Positions 7,722 through 19,400 of a DNA stretch of 58,431 nucleotides are shown here, one piece after another; within the stretch, counting starts at the first letter, position 1; the number at the start of each line of letters is the position of its first letter. Origin of the DNA: CAZRWH01 sp964603905 (GTDB lineage Bacteria > Patescibacteriota > Gracilibacteria > UBA1369 > UBA12470); assembly GCA_964603905.1 (NCBI GenBank), contig CAZRWH010000006.1, positions 1 to 58,431 on the forward strand, in the 5' to 3' direction. A program made the position numbers and the translations under genes. The notes under the pieces are model-generated. The model saw only the letters and a program-made list of their open reading frames with translations. It ran no database searches and was not told the DNA's origin.

Positions 7722-9953
7722 ATGAGAACCAACAACCGCCTAAACATAGTAATCATCATCGTTTTTTTGGTGACAGGAATCATAGGCCTACGACTATTCT
7801 GGCTACAGGTTGTATCTCACGGACATTACAAAGAAATCGCTCAAAAAGAACACCAAGGCTACACCGAACTTCCGGCACGACGAGGTGAAATCCTAATCAC
7901 AGACTACAATTCTGGCGAAGTTTTCAAACTAGCAACAAACACAACACTAGACCTCCTTTACGCCGATCCATACCTGATTGAAGACCCTGGAATGGTCGCA
8001 GAAACACTCGCGCCATTGCTTTTTAATCTAGAACAAGAAAAAGAGCTAGACGAAGAACGCGTCAAAGAAGAACTTGAAGAAGCATACGAAATCGAAAACG
8101 AAGAAATCCGGGAAGATGTATTAAAAACCATCTCATACAAAGACGACGGAGAACTTTTCGACGACTATCAAGACCGTTTAGAAGACCAATTAAGTGAAAA
8201 AATCCGCTCACAAATCCTTCTTGCCGAAGAGATGGACCAAGAAACAATCGACGCCCTCGTTACAGCCGATATAACAGGAGTGCTAGTAACTGAGCACGGA
8301 GATGTTTACGCATTCCCAAATGAAATCAGCAGCAAAAAAAGAACTGCAGAAGAACTAGCAGAAATATTCAAAGTAGACGCCGAAAACCTCGAAAGCATCC
8401 TAGAGGGAACCAACCGGTACACAGTACTCGACCGAAAACTTGACCCATCAGTGTCATCTGCAATCGATCAAATAATCGAAGAGGACGAAACAGGAGACTT
8501 CCTCGGAATACGAATGCTCGAAGAATATTACAGATACTATCCTGAAGAAGAGCTAGCGTCACAAATCCTTGGATACGTTAATTCCGCAGGTGTCGGACAG
8601 TATGGAATCGAAGGATTTTTCAACTCATCACTAACCGGAAAAAAAGGTTACTTCACCTCGCAAATTGACGGTGTAGGAAAACAAATCACAGTAGGAGAAA
8701 GTGTTATCGAACCCGCAGAAGACGGAGCAAATATCATGCTAACAATCGACAGAACAGTCCAACTCGAAGTCGAAAAACTTGTCGGAGCCGCAGTCGAAAG
8801 CTACCAAGCAGAAAGTGGGCAAGCCATCGTAATTGACCCCGAAACCGGCGCAATCATCGCAATGGCAAACTATCCAACATTCGACCCAAACCTTTACGGC
8901 CAAGTATATAACCTCCAAGAAATCGAACTAACCGAAGAAGAGTGGGAACGCGTTTACAACATGGGAGATGAAGAAGATCCAGTCTGGTGGTTTTATACAC
9001 AAATCGATCCCGACGAAAGAGTCAGAATCTTCCAAGACAGCGACGACCCTGAAACATGGTATTCATACGAAAACATGTACGGACCAGAGGTTTACAAAAA
9101 CAAAACAATCCAAGCTATCTACGAGCCGGGATCAGTATTCAAACCAGTGGCAATGGCATCTGCGATAAACGCAAACGAAGTGACTCCAAATTCAACACAC
9201 AATTGCACAGGACCACTCGAAGTTGACGAGTTCGAAATCCACACATTCGACGACACATACCACGGCATTGAAACAATGACAGAAGTACTAATCAATTCTT
9301 GCAACATCGGAATGGCATATGTCGCAGAACTTCTCGGCCGAAGCCTTTTTTACAGTTACATCCAAGCATTCGGATTTACAAAAAGAACAGACATACAACT
9401 GGACGGAGAAGAGTCAGGATACGTTGAATACTACGACGACTGGGCAAGATCAGAGCTGGTAACTCACGCCTTCGGACAAGGTATAACTGTAACACCGTTA
9501 CAAATGGCTGTCGCTACAGCCGCACTCGCAAACGACGGAGTTTTGATGCAACCATACATAGTCGAAAAAATAGAATACGCCGACGGATCTATCACAGAAT
9601 ACGAGCCTGAAATAATCAGACAAGCAGTCACAAAAGAGACAGCCGACCAAACAACAGCAATGCTAACAGCAGTCATCGAACAAGGAATTCCACAAGCACA
9701 AATAGACAATCATTACGTCGCAGGAAAATCAGGTACAGCCCAAACATACAAATGGGGAAAAGCACTTGAAGGAAAAGGTACAACAATCACATCATTCGTA
9801 GGATACGGCCCAATCGACGATCCACAATTCGCAATTTTGGTTAAGTTCGACTATCCAAAAACAAACGAATGGGGAGCGAACACAGCAGGACCTGTCTTTG
9901 GGGATATAGCGGACTTCTTGTTTAGTTATTACAATATTCCGCCGGATAAGTAG
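7722..9953 (+). CDS. Penicillin-binding protein, transpeptidase (class B, FtsI/PBP2-like)
   Basis: 743 aa. It cross-links peptidoglycan outside the membrane. Residues ~7-28 form one N-terminal anchor. A dimerisation domain follows (RGEILITDYN near residue 55). The transpeptidase motifs are complete: SVFK at 471-474 (acylated serine 471), SCN at 526-528 and KSGT at 669-672. An acidic, Trp/Tyr-rich insertion (~residues 405-460) sits just before the active-site serine and is longer than usual. Another acidic helical region lies at ~100-180. No PASTA domains are present. The gene is isolated among - strand genes and not in a division cluster, so assignment to FtsI or PBP2 is left open. Confidence 0.93.
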   Translation: MRTNNRLNIVIIIVFLVTGIIGLRLFWLQVVSHGHYKEIAQKEHQGYTELPARRGEILITDYNSGEVFKLATNTTLDLLYADPYLIEDPGMVAETLAPLLFNLEQEKELDEERVKEELEEAYEIENEEIREDVLKTISYKDDGELFDDYQDRLEDQLSEKIRSQILLAEEMDQETIDALVTADITGVLVTEHGDVYAFPNEISSKKRTAEELAEIFKVDAENLESILEGTNRYTVLDRKLDPSVSSAIDQIIEEDETGDFLGIRMLEEYYRYYPEEELASQILGYVNSAGVGQYGIEGFFNSSLTGKKGYFTSQIDGVGKQITVGESVIEPAEDGANIMLTIDRTVQLEVEKLVGAAVESYQAESGQAIVIDPETGAIIAMANYPTFDPNLYGQVYNLQEIELTEEEWERVYNMGDEEDPVWWFYTQIDPDERVRIFQDSDDPETWYSYENMYGPEVYKNKTIQAIYEPGSVFKPVAMASAINANEVTPNSTHNCTGPLEVDEFEIHTFDDTYHGIETMTEVLINSCNIGMAYVAELLGRSLFYSYIQAFGFTKRTDIQLDGEESGYVEYYDDWARSELVTHAFGQGITVTPLQMAVATAALANDGVLMQPYIVEKIEYADGSITEYEPEIIRQAVTKETADQTTAMLTAVIEQGIPQAQIDNHYVAGKSGTAQTYKWGKALEGKGTTITSFVGYGPIDDPQFAILVKFDYPKTNEWGANTAGPVFGDIADFLFSYYNIPPDK

Positions 9954-10097
9954 CGAGGACAGCGGTCCGAAGCAAAGACGATTCCGCGCAATCGTCGGAG
10001 CGAAGGAGCATTTTCAAGAAATAAAGAGATTTTTTGAGATAGCAAACAAATCGAGTTATTTCACAGAAAATGAAGCTGGCCCCTATTGAAGATAAAT

Positions 10098-10120
10098 AGA
10101 TGGCAGATGACAGATCATAG
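10098..10120 (+). repeat. Short heptamer tract downstream of the PBP gene
   Basis: TAGATGGCAGATGACAGATC carries about three 7-bp units (ATGGCAG, ATGACAG and a partial), with the TAG end facing the PBP gene about 140 bp away. The rest of 9954-10137 holds GC-rich short palindromes (such as GACGATT...AATCGTC around 9987-10008) and no gene that I can support. Confidence 0.55.
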
Positions 10121-10137
10121 AGACGCTACATAAAGTT

Positions 10138-10201
10138 GAATTTTGGCGATAGGCGCGAGAACGTGTCTCGACTAGTGAAGAAGCCTATCGCCCAAAATTT
10201 C
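10138..10201. terminator. Long hairpin between convergent genes
   Basis: The arm GAATTTTGGCGATAGGC (10138-10154) is complementary, with one bulge, to the arm at 10183-10201. Inside are CGAGA-ACGTG-TCTCG and the motif TCGACTAGTGAAGA. The hairpin lies between the ends of the PBP gene (+) and the gene ending at 10211 (-), so it may terminate both. The inner TCTCGACTAG motif recurs at 12951-12960. Confidence 0.6.
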
Positions 10202-10210
10202 TTTCCCTAT

Positions 10211-12772
10211 CTATTCTGGAAGAGTCTCGTAAATCCCATTTGCACTCAACTCCGACGCAATCTTACGAAGAGAACTAATCTGATCTCTGTCTAATAATGC
10301 AGTGTCATGCTCCAATTGATTTAAAATACCCCTCTCTTCTTCTTTAGACTCAGCCTTGTCCAGCTTCTGCATATAAGCAATTACTTTTTTTATAACTGGA
10401 GAATCATGTTCCCACCCATTCCTCTGATATATCTCCTTTTTAGTCTCTTCAATCAACTCAGGAGCCACCTCCGCAACACGTCGAGCAATCTCGTCTGGAC
10501 CAATTCCAGCAGAATCTTGCTCACCCTCTTCCTCTTCCGCCTCTTCTTTCCAAAAATCACCTTCTCCCCTCAACATAGCACCAGTATCATCAGTCTCTCC
10601 TTCCGGCTGAACTTCTACAGCAACTTCAACATTGCCATCTGAATCCATGCCAGCTCTATCCATAGTATAAGCAATGTCTTTCAATAAATCCTCGCTACTA
10701 TCAAGATCAAACTTCACACAACGTTTTAACTGCTTCCTGTTAAGTTGATCCCCTGTAGAAAACCATACTTCACACCTTTTAGCACGAAGTAGTCCCTTTA
10801 GATCCTCAAAATCACACGAATCCACGATAACCGTCTGGATACTATCAGGTAAAAAGTCCCAATTCTCGATAGTCCCTTGTATTTTGTGAATCCTCAAATA
10901 AAGCAAATTAGGGCATTGCTCAACAACTTCCCGAACAACATCTTTATGACAATCTTCAAACACAAGACCGCCTACATTCTCTGCAACAGCAGCAATCTCT
11001 TCTATATCCTCTCTGAGTTTAAGGTGATACTTTAGATCCAGTCCACTGTCCCAAGTAATACCTTCCAACATCAATCTCTCACCCCCTCCAAGAAGCCCAA
11101 AGTTACGAAAATCAACACAATCCTGACCAAGAATTTCAACAAGCTCTTTCGGAATCTCTTTAAGTTCAGGAACTTTCAAAGCCATTGGAAGTGGCAATTT
11201 AGCCAAAATACGTTTGATAAGTCCTGGCTTATTAGGTTGAGTTAAATCTTTACGTCGATTCATCCAATTTCCAAAACGATCTCCGGTAATAATATCCAAA
11301 AGAACAGACATCGCACCTTTGATTTCCTGAACAGGGTCTCCAGCACCACTAAACTGAGGCGCCGGCACCAAAGTTCTATCCGCTTGTTCAACGGGAACAA
11401 CATGTTCAACCTCTCCAGAAACATGCTCAGCATCAATTACTACAGGGTCAGCAGCAACTTCAGCCAGTTCAGGATCCGGCAAACCGGCAACAATTCTATC
11501 CAAAATATCAGGACGACTTGGAGAAACAGTATTTCTAGGCACAGCCCTTCTTTGAGGTGGCAATTCAAAAACCTGTTCAGCGCGTTCATCCGATTCAGAA
11601 CCAGATGGATCTACCCTATACAATGAAATAGGACTCGGGAACTCATGATCTGAAGCCTCTTCTAGATCACCTTCTGCAGGCGGAAAGAACACAGGTATAT
11701 CAAACTCAGAGCTTGAAACCTCTTCTGCATCTTCGGTAGCAGGCCTCGCAGGAGGTGCCAGCACAGGAAACTCAGGCAATTCAACATCAAGTTGCAAAAC
11801 CGCATTAATATCTCGAATCGCACGAGCCGCCCTATAACGAACTTCTCGGGATTCACCTGACTTCTTTTCAGATTCTAGTCGCGCCAATTCTTGAGCTATA
11901 GCCTCTTTTGTATCCAAGCTAAGACGAACTAGAACACCATAAATTTTACTAATTTTCGCCCTCTCAACACGCTCAATTTCATCCACATCAACTGCCTGAC
12001 CATCAAGCAAATAAGTATCTTTTGCGACTCCAACATTAAACCTCAGTTCGCTCACAGCTTTCTCTTGATCAAAATGACTTTGAAGCAATCCATGTTGAAG
12101 CAATGTACACGATTGAGCCAATGCATGCAGCCCCATTTGAACCAAACTATCAGCGGCTGTGCGCTCCTCTTGAGTCATAACAGGGTCAGAACCATCCGAC
12201 GGATTAACAGCCACATGATTCATTAAGTTAAGATGAGCCAAACAATGAACAAGATCCTTAACTTGATCCCCTTTTCTCAATCGAAGAAGGTTCATAAGTA
12301 GATCTCGAGCCATTAATTGCGATTGATAGAAGTCTTTGTTAGCCAAAACAGCTTTAGAAGCATCATCAGAAGCATTCATGCCCGTTGGCAAACCGTTGCA
12401 ACCCTCAAACATATCCGCATTTTCGCGATAAACACTAGTAATAATAGTCATAAGCGCTTTATGAATCAGAGCAGCTTTTCTTTGCATTGGAATATCACGA
12501 CTAGATTCACGAGCTACTGAAGGCACCAATGCAAAAGTAGGCATTGCAAACTGCCTTTTCAAGCTCTCATTCGCATCATAAACCTCTCCTCCAATAAGAT
12601 GCACACCCGCATAAACGCTGCGCGATTCAGGAGTAGTAGAATCTTTTTCTTCTCGCTCAGCTTTAAAGAAACCCATGTATTCCAGAGCTTCGGCAAGCTC
12701 TCGGGTAATAGGGCCTCTTTCATCCGTAGATTCAGGACCATTACCACCCATTGTTGAAATGCTTCTAGACAT
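10211..12772 (-). CDS. Large protein with leucine-rich-like C-terminal region
   Basis: 853 aa, unrecognised. No signal peptide or membrane segment is seen. Residues ~1-300 are helical. Residues ~350-490 are a low-complexity Pro/Glu/Ser linker (EVSSSEFDIPVFFPPAEGD). Residues ~500-560 are a helical domain, then irregular leucine-rich repeats at ~600-720 (NLLYLRIHKIQGTIENWDFL, VIVDSCDFEDLKGLL), a Glu-rich stretch at ~755-775 and a helical tail. The overall plan resembles the LysM protein and the giant protein on the same strand: helical N-part, disordered linker, leucine-rich end. It has its own strong promoter at 12803-12831. Confidence 0.8.
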   Translation of the reverse strand: MSRSISTMGGNGPESTDERGPITRELAEALEYMGFFKAEREEKDSTTPESRSVYAGVHLIGGEVYDANESLKRQFAMPTFALVPSVARESSRDIPMQRKAALIHKALMTIITSVYRENADMFEGCNGLPTGMNASDDASKAVLANKDFYQSQLMARDLLMNLLRLRKGDQVKDLVHCLAHLNLMNHVAVNPSDGSDPVMTQEERTAADSLVQMGLHALAQSCTLLQHGLLQSHFDQEKAVSELRFNVGVAKDTYLLDGQAVDVDEIERVERAKISKIYGVLVRLSLDTKEAIAQELARLESEKKSGESREVRYRAARAIRDINAVLQLDVELPEFPVLAPPARPATEDAEEVSSSEFDIPVFFPPAEGDLEEASDHEFPSPISLYRVDPSGSESDERAEQVFELPPQRRAVPRNTVSPSRPDILDRIVAGLPDPELAEVAADPVVIDAEHVSGEVEHVVPVEQADRTLVPAPQFSGAGDPVQEIKGAMSVLLDIITGDRFGNWMNRRKDLTQPNKPGLIKRILAKLPLPMALKVPELKEIPKELVEILGQDCVDFRNFGLLGGGERLMLEGITWDSGLDLKYHLKLREDIEEIAAVAENVGGLVFEDCHKDVVREVVEQCPNLLYLRIHKIQGTIENWDFLPDSIQTVIVDSCDFEDLKGLLRAKRCEVWFSTGDQLNRKQLKRCVKFDLDSSEDLLKDIAYTMDRAGMDSDGNVEVAVEVQPEGETDDTGAMLRGEGDFWKEEAEEEEGEQDSAGIGPDEIARRVAEVAPELIEETKKEIYQRNGWEHDSPVIKKVIAYMQKLDKAESKEEERGILNQLEHDTALLDRDQISSLRKIASELSANGIYETLPE

Positions 12773-12802
12773 AATTTCAGATTAAAATTAAGAAAGAAGC
12801 CG

Positions 12803-12831
12803 ATTCTACACAGAAATCGTGCTTTTGTCAA
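12803..12831 (-). promoter_or_regulatory. Strong promoter of the 853-aa protein gene
   Basis: On the - strand a perfect TTGACA (12831-12826) and TAGAAT (12808-12803) are 17 bp apart, 30 bp before the ATG at 12772. Confidence 0.8.
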
Positions 12832-12930
12832 GCGTGCCGGATCAAAAAAACACTACAACACCATGAAATTCAAAAAAGTCGCGTTTTGTCCCGGGACATT
12901 TCGCGACAATTCACTGTTTTATTGCATAAT

Positions 12931-12999
12931 CTGCACGTCGAAAAAACACGTCTCGACTAGCGCAAGAGCCGTTTTGCCCTCGGGCAAAACACCATCCCA
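12931..12999 (+). repeat. Conserved motif plus hairpin cap with ACACCATC
   Basis: ACACGTCTCGACTAG and GCGCAAGAGCC lead into the perfect hairpin GTTTTGCCC-TC-GGGCAAAAC (12971-12990), then ACACCATCCC. The same hairpin-ACACCATCC unit sits at 54197-54225, again directly before a nested palindrome. A second palindrome TGTCCCGGGACA lies just upstream near 12888-12899. Positions 12832-12930 show nothing else. Confidence 0.65.
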
Positions 13000-13010
13000 A
13001 AAACCTTAGC

Positions 13011-13113
13011 TTTTTTTGTTAAGCGAAAAAGTATCAGCAGTGCTACTATTTTCTCCTGATCGTAAGATCAAGAGAAAGAGTAAGCGATGCCACGCAGGAG
13101 CTAAACAAAAAAA
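13011..13113. repeat. Nested-palindrome element, copy 1
   Basis: The outer arms TTTTTTTGTTAAGC (13011-13024) and GCTAAACAAAAAAA (13100-13113) are complementary with one mismatch. Between them are the conserved motifs AGTATCAGCAGTGCTAC and AGTAAGCGATGCCACGCAGG, bracketing an inner hairpin TTTCTC-CT-GATC-GTAA-GATC-AA-GAGAAA. It ends 4 bases from the stop of the DUF5663-like gene, so it lies exactly at the 3' end of the giant-protein operon and may end or stabilise that transcript. Related copies are at 33705, 54113 and 54234. Confidence 0.75.
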
Positions 13114-13117
13114 TCCC

Positions 13118-13432
13118 CTAAGCAGTACCACTAAGATACAACTCCCTAAAATGCGCAAAAGCTTGAGCAAAAACCTGTTGATAATTTGGAAGATTCTCTC
13201 GAATATACTGCTCAACTTGTTCAGCACTCATGTCATCAGCCTCAATTCTCCCCTGGAAATCAGCTCTTTTATCCTCCGGCAAAGCCTCAAGAACAGAAAG
13301 CATCAATTTATCTTCAAGACGAATATAAAGGTCTTGAATCATTTGTTCACGTTCAGCTTCAGGAAGCTCTGACATACCTGCCTCAACAAGTAATCCTTCA
13401 AGAAATTTCTTAATATTTGGATCCATTTCCAT
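13118..13432 (-). CDS. DUF5663-like small helical protein
   Basis: The 104-aa product begins with a helix of the type DPNIKKFLEGLLVEAG, followed by an acidic helical bundle and a closing segment with NLPNYQQVF. This pattern resembles DUF5663, a family I know from candidate-phyla bacteria with no assigned function. It follows the giant gene by 56 bp on the same strand and is probably its operon partner. Confidence 0.75.
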   Translation of the reverse strand: MEMDPNIKKFLEGLLVEAGMSELPEAEREQMIQDLYIRLEDKLMLSVLEALPEDKRADFQGRIEADDMSAEQVEQYIRENLPNYQQVFAQAFAHFRELYLSGTA

Positions 13433-13488
13433 ATTTTTTGTGGTTTAAATTCGTTAAGAGTTTAGGTTAAAAAGGAATTAAAGTAAAT

Positions 13489-16400
13489 TTATTCACCTGG
13501 GACTTCGTCAGTACTATTTTCCATCCATCCAGTAGCACCATCCGGCATACTCAATTCTGCATGATCATGCTCCGGTTCAACACCTTCTACCGGAACCTCG
13601 TCAGTTCCAGAAGCAACAGGAGGTGGCGCCAAATCAGGAGTTTTCACTGGTGGAAGATCTTCAATTCGAGTAGTCCCAACCGGCTCAGGAAGTTCTAAAT
13701 CATCTTCGGTCACCTCTTCTGGTTCTGGTTCAGGAAGGTCTAGATCGTCTGCCTCAACCTTTGTCAAAACCTCTTCTTGTTCAGCAACCTCAAGATTTGG
13801 AACTTTTCCTTCAAACGCCATTGCTTGACCATTGCTTGCTATAACACTCTTCAGGTTTGGCCATCTATCACGCAAAGAAATAATGTCACCGTCAGGGACC
13901 TGTGTACCTGCGACGTTAAGCTCTTCAAGCAAAGGACAGTTATAAAGAGAAGTCATATCAACAAGATCTGGCGAATCACTCAGGTCCGCTTTTTTCAATC
14001 CAGAACAGTTCCTCAAAGACCCAACATCTTTCACTCCAGAAAGATCTATCTCAGAAACATGAGCCGCGGTTTCAACAAAACCTGTAAGATACACACTCAA
14101 CATTTCCCATTTCATGTTATCTGTAGCAGTTACTCTATAGGTACCATCTTCCAAAAGCTCTATGTTTTTCATGCCAACAACTTTTTCAATAAGGGAGATT
14201 GCACTTTTATCAATTCTAGGATCTGTCTTTTCTCTTTCAGAAATTGCAAACCCTCCATGATCCTCAATTTGCTCAGGAGTTTTTCCAACACTAGCAAGTG
14301 AAGGATTTACCTCCAACATATCTGTTCTCTCCGTAGCACCAATATCCAAATCGTGAAAATCCGGAACTTCAGGACCTTGCTTCTCAATTTGCAAAGAATT
14401 AATGCCAGTAGGATCAGTATCTTCAAGGACTTCCCAATCAGTGTCGATAACATCATCCATTTCAATTTGAGGAACAGGTCTAGCAGGCAAAAGATTGTAT
14501 CCTTCTAAAACAGTATCATTAGCATGATATTCATCTTTAAATCCAAACCGAACAATATCACTAGTAAAAGCTCCATTATTCTCGACAACAACACGCCTCA
14601 ACAACGTAAATGTTCTCAAAACCTCCTTAACAAACTCCTCTTCAGACGCCAACTCTTCTCCTAAATAAACCTCAGTCACATAAGTCATAGATTGAAACAA
14701 CTCTTTCTGACGAGCACGATACTCCGTCATAAATGTTTGCATTTGATCTTTATTCCTAAACACAATTCCAAGCTGCGACTCCGCAACCTCAATAATATCT
14801 TCGACAGAGTCAGCAATCGAAGCCGGAATACCATATTTGTCTTCCAAAACTTTGGTGTCAACTGATCCAAACCCATTAACAACCTCTTGTTGCTGTTCAA
14901 AGGTTTTACCAGGGTCTGTAACTTCTTCTTTATCTTGTTTTTCTTCGGGCTCTGGATAAACCTCTGGCGCCTCTTTAGGATCAAAAGTAGACGGATCACC
15001 TATCCTATTAATTTCAGGGTTTGGTGCTTTTTGTTCAGCAACTTCTTCCTCGGCAGGGGTGTCTTCAGTTCCAAGATTAACAGGATCTGGAGCATCAGCA
15101 ACATCCAAAGGAACAGTTGGTTCAGACACAATATCAGAAACCGGCTGTGTAGACTCAACAATCGATTCCCCAGAAATACTTTCTGGGTCAATAGTTGGCT
15201 CAGAAGGCACCTCATCAGCACCACCCAGTTGCGCTTGAAGTTCAGAAACATCAAAAATCGCTGTATCTCCACCATGAGTAGGAGGAGCAGAACCGACACC
15301 CAAAGATTGCGACATTGCAGATTTAGCACCTTCACTACTGCTAGAAGAGTAAGGGATATATCCAGCGAATATTTTTCGCCCACTATCCTCTTCAAACAAA
15401 TGACCACCCGCCCCATTCAAAAGCAAAGGATAATCAACACGGAAAACCGCACCTTCAGCCCCCTGAGGAGAAGAAATACCTTCAACCTCAACATCTGAAG
15501 CTCCTTTCTCAAACTGTTCAGGCAAATCACCTTCAAGAGTGTCATACAAAGCAACATGCCTATACTCATATCCTAACTCTGCCGCCATTTTGGTAAACGT
15601 TTCAATATAACTATCTCCCTCGACAACAGTTCTATTTATCTTGTCAGCCAAAGGTGGAAGCTCATTAGGCATCGCCTCTCTAACTATTTGCATAAATGGA
15701 GCAATTTTATATCCAAAAACTCTCAAAAGATTTCTCTTGAAAGTATTTACAACCTCTTCGGTTTTTTCTGGAGAAATATATCTACCACCACCTACAAATT
15801 CACCACTCCTAGAAATATTAAGCTCTGCTGCAGAATGCTCACGTATTCCTTTTAGTAGCACACTTAAAGCATTCGCTGCCTCACCAGAAAGAGGCATAAG
15901 TTCATGACCAGGATCATTACGATGCTCAATCACAAAACCAATAAAACTCAACGCTTGTACCATCTCCTCAAAAGCTGCCTCGGCGCCGTTAGTTAATTGC
16001 TCAAGAAGCTCACCATAGACCGCCCAATCAACATATGGATCAAGTCCTTTCTGGCTTTCAACTGCAACAATATTTTTAGAAAGAGTAACCGCCTTATCAA
16101 TATGAGTAAAATAATCAATAAGAAACGGCGAATCAATAATAGCCTTCAAAGCTTCTCGAACCTCAACATTAACAACACACGCCTCTAGAACCCCTGCATC
16201 ATCCGGAAGCAACGACTCACGAACATTCTTCGGCAATGTAAATTCATCTCCAGCTCTCTCCGGCATTTCAAGTGCAGTAGCAGACAAATTCAAAACCCAA
16301 GAATCATCCTGGTCAGGCTCTCCATCAACAAGCTCCATCGGCTCACCGGTAAGAGCCTCATGTTCTCTTACAGCAGCTTCAACAGGCCCAATTTGCACAG

Positions 16401-19400
16401 GAACAAGCTCTTCAAGCAAAGGCTCTTGTTTAACATCTTCAGTAGTTTCTAAAACAGGTTCTTCCGGTTTCTCGGCAAACTCAGGAGCACCATCAAATTC
16501 ACGCAACACCGGAGGTGGACCTGGATCGACTTGAGCTGGGTTTTCCGCAGAAACAGACCCTGAAATTGGTTCTAAGTCAAATTCAGAATGTTCTGCCTCA
16601 TCTGCCACCTGCTCACTGCCATCTGTTATCTCTTCAACCTCCCCAAACGGCACAATCTTTTTGCCTAAAGGAATAAATTCTGCCCTGCCTGGATAAGGTG
16701 ACGTTTTTTCTTTATCAATAAGATGGAACACTGGACGTGCAACACGAACAATGAGAGGTCTTGCTTCGTACTCTGTATCTACATCCTCGAGAGGAAGCGC
16801 AGGAAGCCTCAATTCTCTTATTCCAATTACTTTCTCATCACGCAATTCATAGTCAAAAGCATCAGCAACATACAAAGGGATATGTTCATATTTCCCATTT
16901 AATTTCATAGAAACATTATTAACCAAATCCCTAATACCACCAGAGAACTCAGAATGAATATCCTTGTCGTTAACCTTTAAATCCCCACATCTTGCCTCTA
17001 CTTCCCCAGATAAAACAGGTACCTCGTTAGGCAAAGCTTCAACTACAAATTGAAGAGATCTGACTATAGGACAAACTACATGATTAAGAAGCATATCCAT
17101 TTTGTTTCCCATTTGCCTTTGAATCGCTTCAGGCCCCGTGCCGAAATTGTATTTAGGCTCAAACAACAAATGCTTTAATCGCAAAGCCTCGGACTCAGAA
17201 AAAGACATTTCCTCAAGGTTTTCACTAGTAGCAAATTTTCTCAAAACATCAAAACGCAAAAGAGCATTGTAAGCACCTTTATTATAATCTTCCCACATCT
17301 CACGATACTCAGGACTAACATCAGCTTGTTTCAACAATTCATTACTATCTAATACAGCCTGCATCGTACGCTTCTCAAGAGCAGCTAATTCAGGCGAACC
17401 AACAAACTCACGATAGAATTCGACGACAGGTCCAAAATTCTCAAAAGTATTTTTTACACTAGCAATCACATCCGGATATTCAGAAAGAGGCTTTCTTTCC
17501 CCTTCATCTATACCCAACTGCTGCGCTAAAGAATTAATATCAAAGCTTTGAGTCTCTTCAACCTGCTCACTGTCATCTGTCATCTGTGATCTGTCATCTT
17601 CTGCCGCCGTCTCTGCTCCTTGCTGACTACTGACTACTGACTCTACCGCCGCCCCACTGTCCACTGTCCTCTGTCCACTGTCCTCTGTAACCCTCTCCAA
17701 CTCCGCCCTAGCCTCAGCTTCAGCAATACGAATATTCTCCCTCTCTATTGTAGTATCAATCCAATCAACAACTTGATCCCTACCTTCAAGATTCTTTTCT
17801 GGAGAACCTTCAAAAATAACTCTTCTAAGATTTGGAATGTATCTTAACTTATGAGCAATTGTAGTAATATTAAAATCAAAAACTTCGCCAGACAACTTGA
17901 CCGATTTCAAACGCCTACGGAGCTCTTCATTCTCATCAATCAAAGCTCTGAACGAATAACTATGCGTAAAAATTGCATAATCGTCCAGGGTCAACTCTAT
18001 GCCATCTCCCTCTTCTTCTTTTTCGAACTTCCAGCCCCTGTCACTGATTTCAGAGAGGAGAGTGTCTTCCCCCAAAAACTCCTTAACCTTTTCTTCACCC
18101 CTCAAGCTTTCTTTCGCCTTTCCAGGATAAGTTATCTTCCTCAAATTTTTCGCCCCTCTAAGAGCATCACGAACAACTTCAGGTTTTTCAATAAGAGCAG
18201 CAGGCAACATAACCTCATTCAAAGCCTCAGCAACCTCAGGACGCTTCAACTCTTCCTTAAGAACAGCAAGTTGATCCTCATCACCGATCCAAACATCAAT
18301 AGCCTTGCCCTCAGCCTGCTCTTGAATGTTTTCAAACTTACCTTCAAGACTTTTTGCAACAGAAACTACATCGACAGACTCAACATCTTTCTCAGTTGGT
18401 TTCTCCACATCGTCCAACTCAGGACCAACAGGCCCAGGTCCAACTGGAGGCACACCTCCGTCATCTATATATGGGTCCGTTGAATCTTGTTCATCGTCTA
18501 AATCGTCAGAGTCGCCATAAAGGAATTCATGTAATTTATCGCTAACATCAAAAACCTCCACCCATCTTCCATCCTTCCTAAATCCAATCCTCTGTAAATT
18601 AACCGCCTTTTTAAGAACCTCTTTCAATCTTGGTAAATCCGTAAACTCTTCATCAAGGGAAATATACCCCAGTACATTTGCAACATCAGGGTCATTCAAT
18701 TCCTCCTCCAGCAAGTCAATTTGAGACTCATAAGCTCCAAGTATCGCAATATAATCACCAGGCTCATTATCCACAATCATAGCCCCCTGAAACTTGCCCG
18801 AAAGTCTATTTTTTATAGCCAGTTTTTTCTCGTGAAAAAGATCCTCCTCAGAATCAACCGGAGGAGACCCACCAAGAACTATAACTACAGGGTTCAAAAA
18901 TCTTTCAACAGCCTCCCTATCTTCATAATATTCCTTATTAGGCAAATACAAACCTTCTAAATTCTTTGCTTTTTTTAGTATTCTTATAAGCTTTTGTTTC
19001 TGCTCAAAATCAAACTCGTCCTTAATCCCAATTTGATACAATACCTTAACAACATCAGGGTCATTAAGCTCTTCATCTAAAATATCAAGCTGGTCTGGAC
19101 CTAAATTCATATAAATCATATTTTTTTCTCGGTCTGTAGGATGACCGACCATCATAGCCCCATCAAACTTTTTCGAAAACCTCATTCTTATAGCCTGACA
19201 ATCGTCGTAAGGAAGACCAGACTCAATAGCAGGATCTTCAATCTCCCCAATCGGAGCTACTTTGAGATCAGATGGTTGTTCCGCATCTGCTCCTTGCTCT
19301 CTGCTCTCTGCCATCTCTTCCACCGCCCCACTGTCCACTGTCCCCTGTTCACTACCCACTGTCCCCCCCGAAGGCCCAACAGGCTCACTTGCATCAGCAG

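Noticed and set aside
9961..10015. GC-rich palindromic stretch after the PBP gene as another nested-palindrome copy.
   Set aside because: It has inner palindromes such as GACGATT/AATCGTC but lacks the conserved AGTAAGCGA and GCAGCGCTAC motifs and complementary outer arms.
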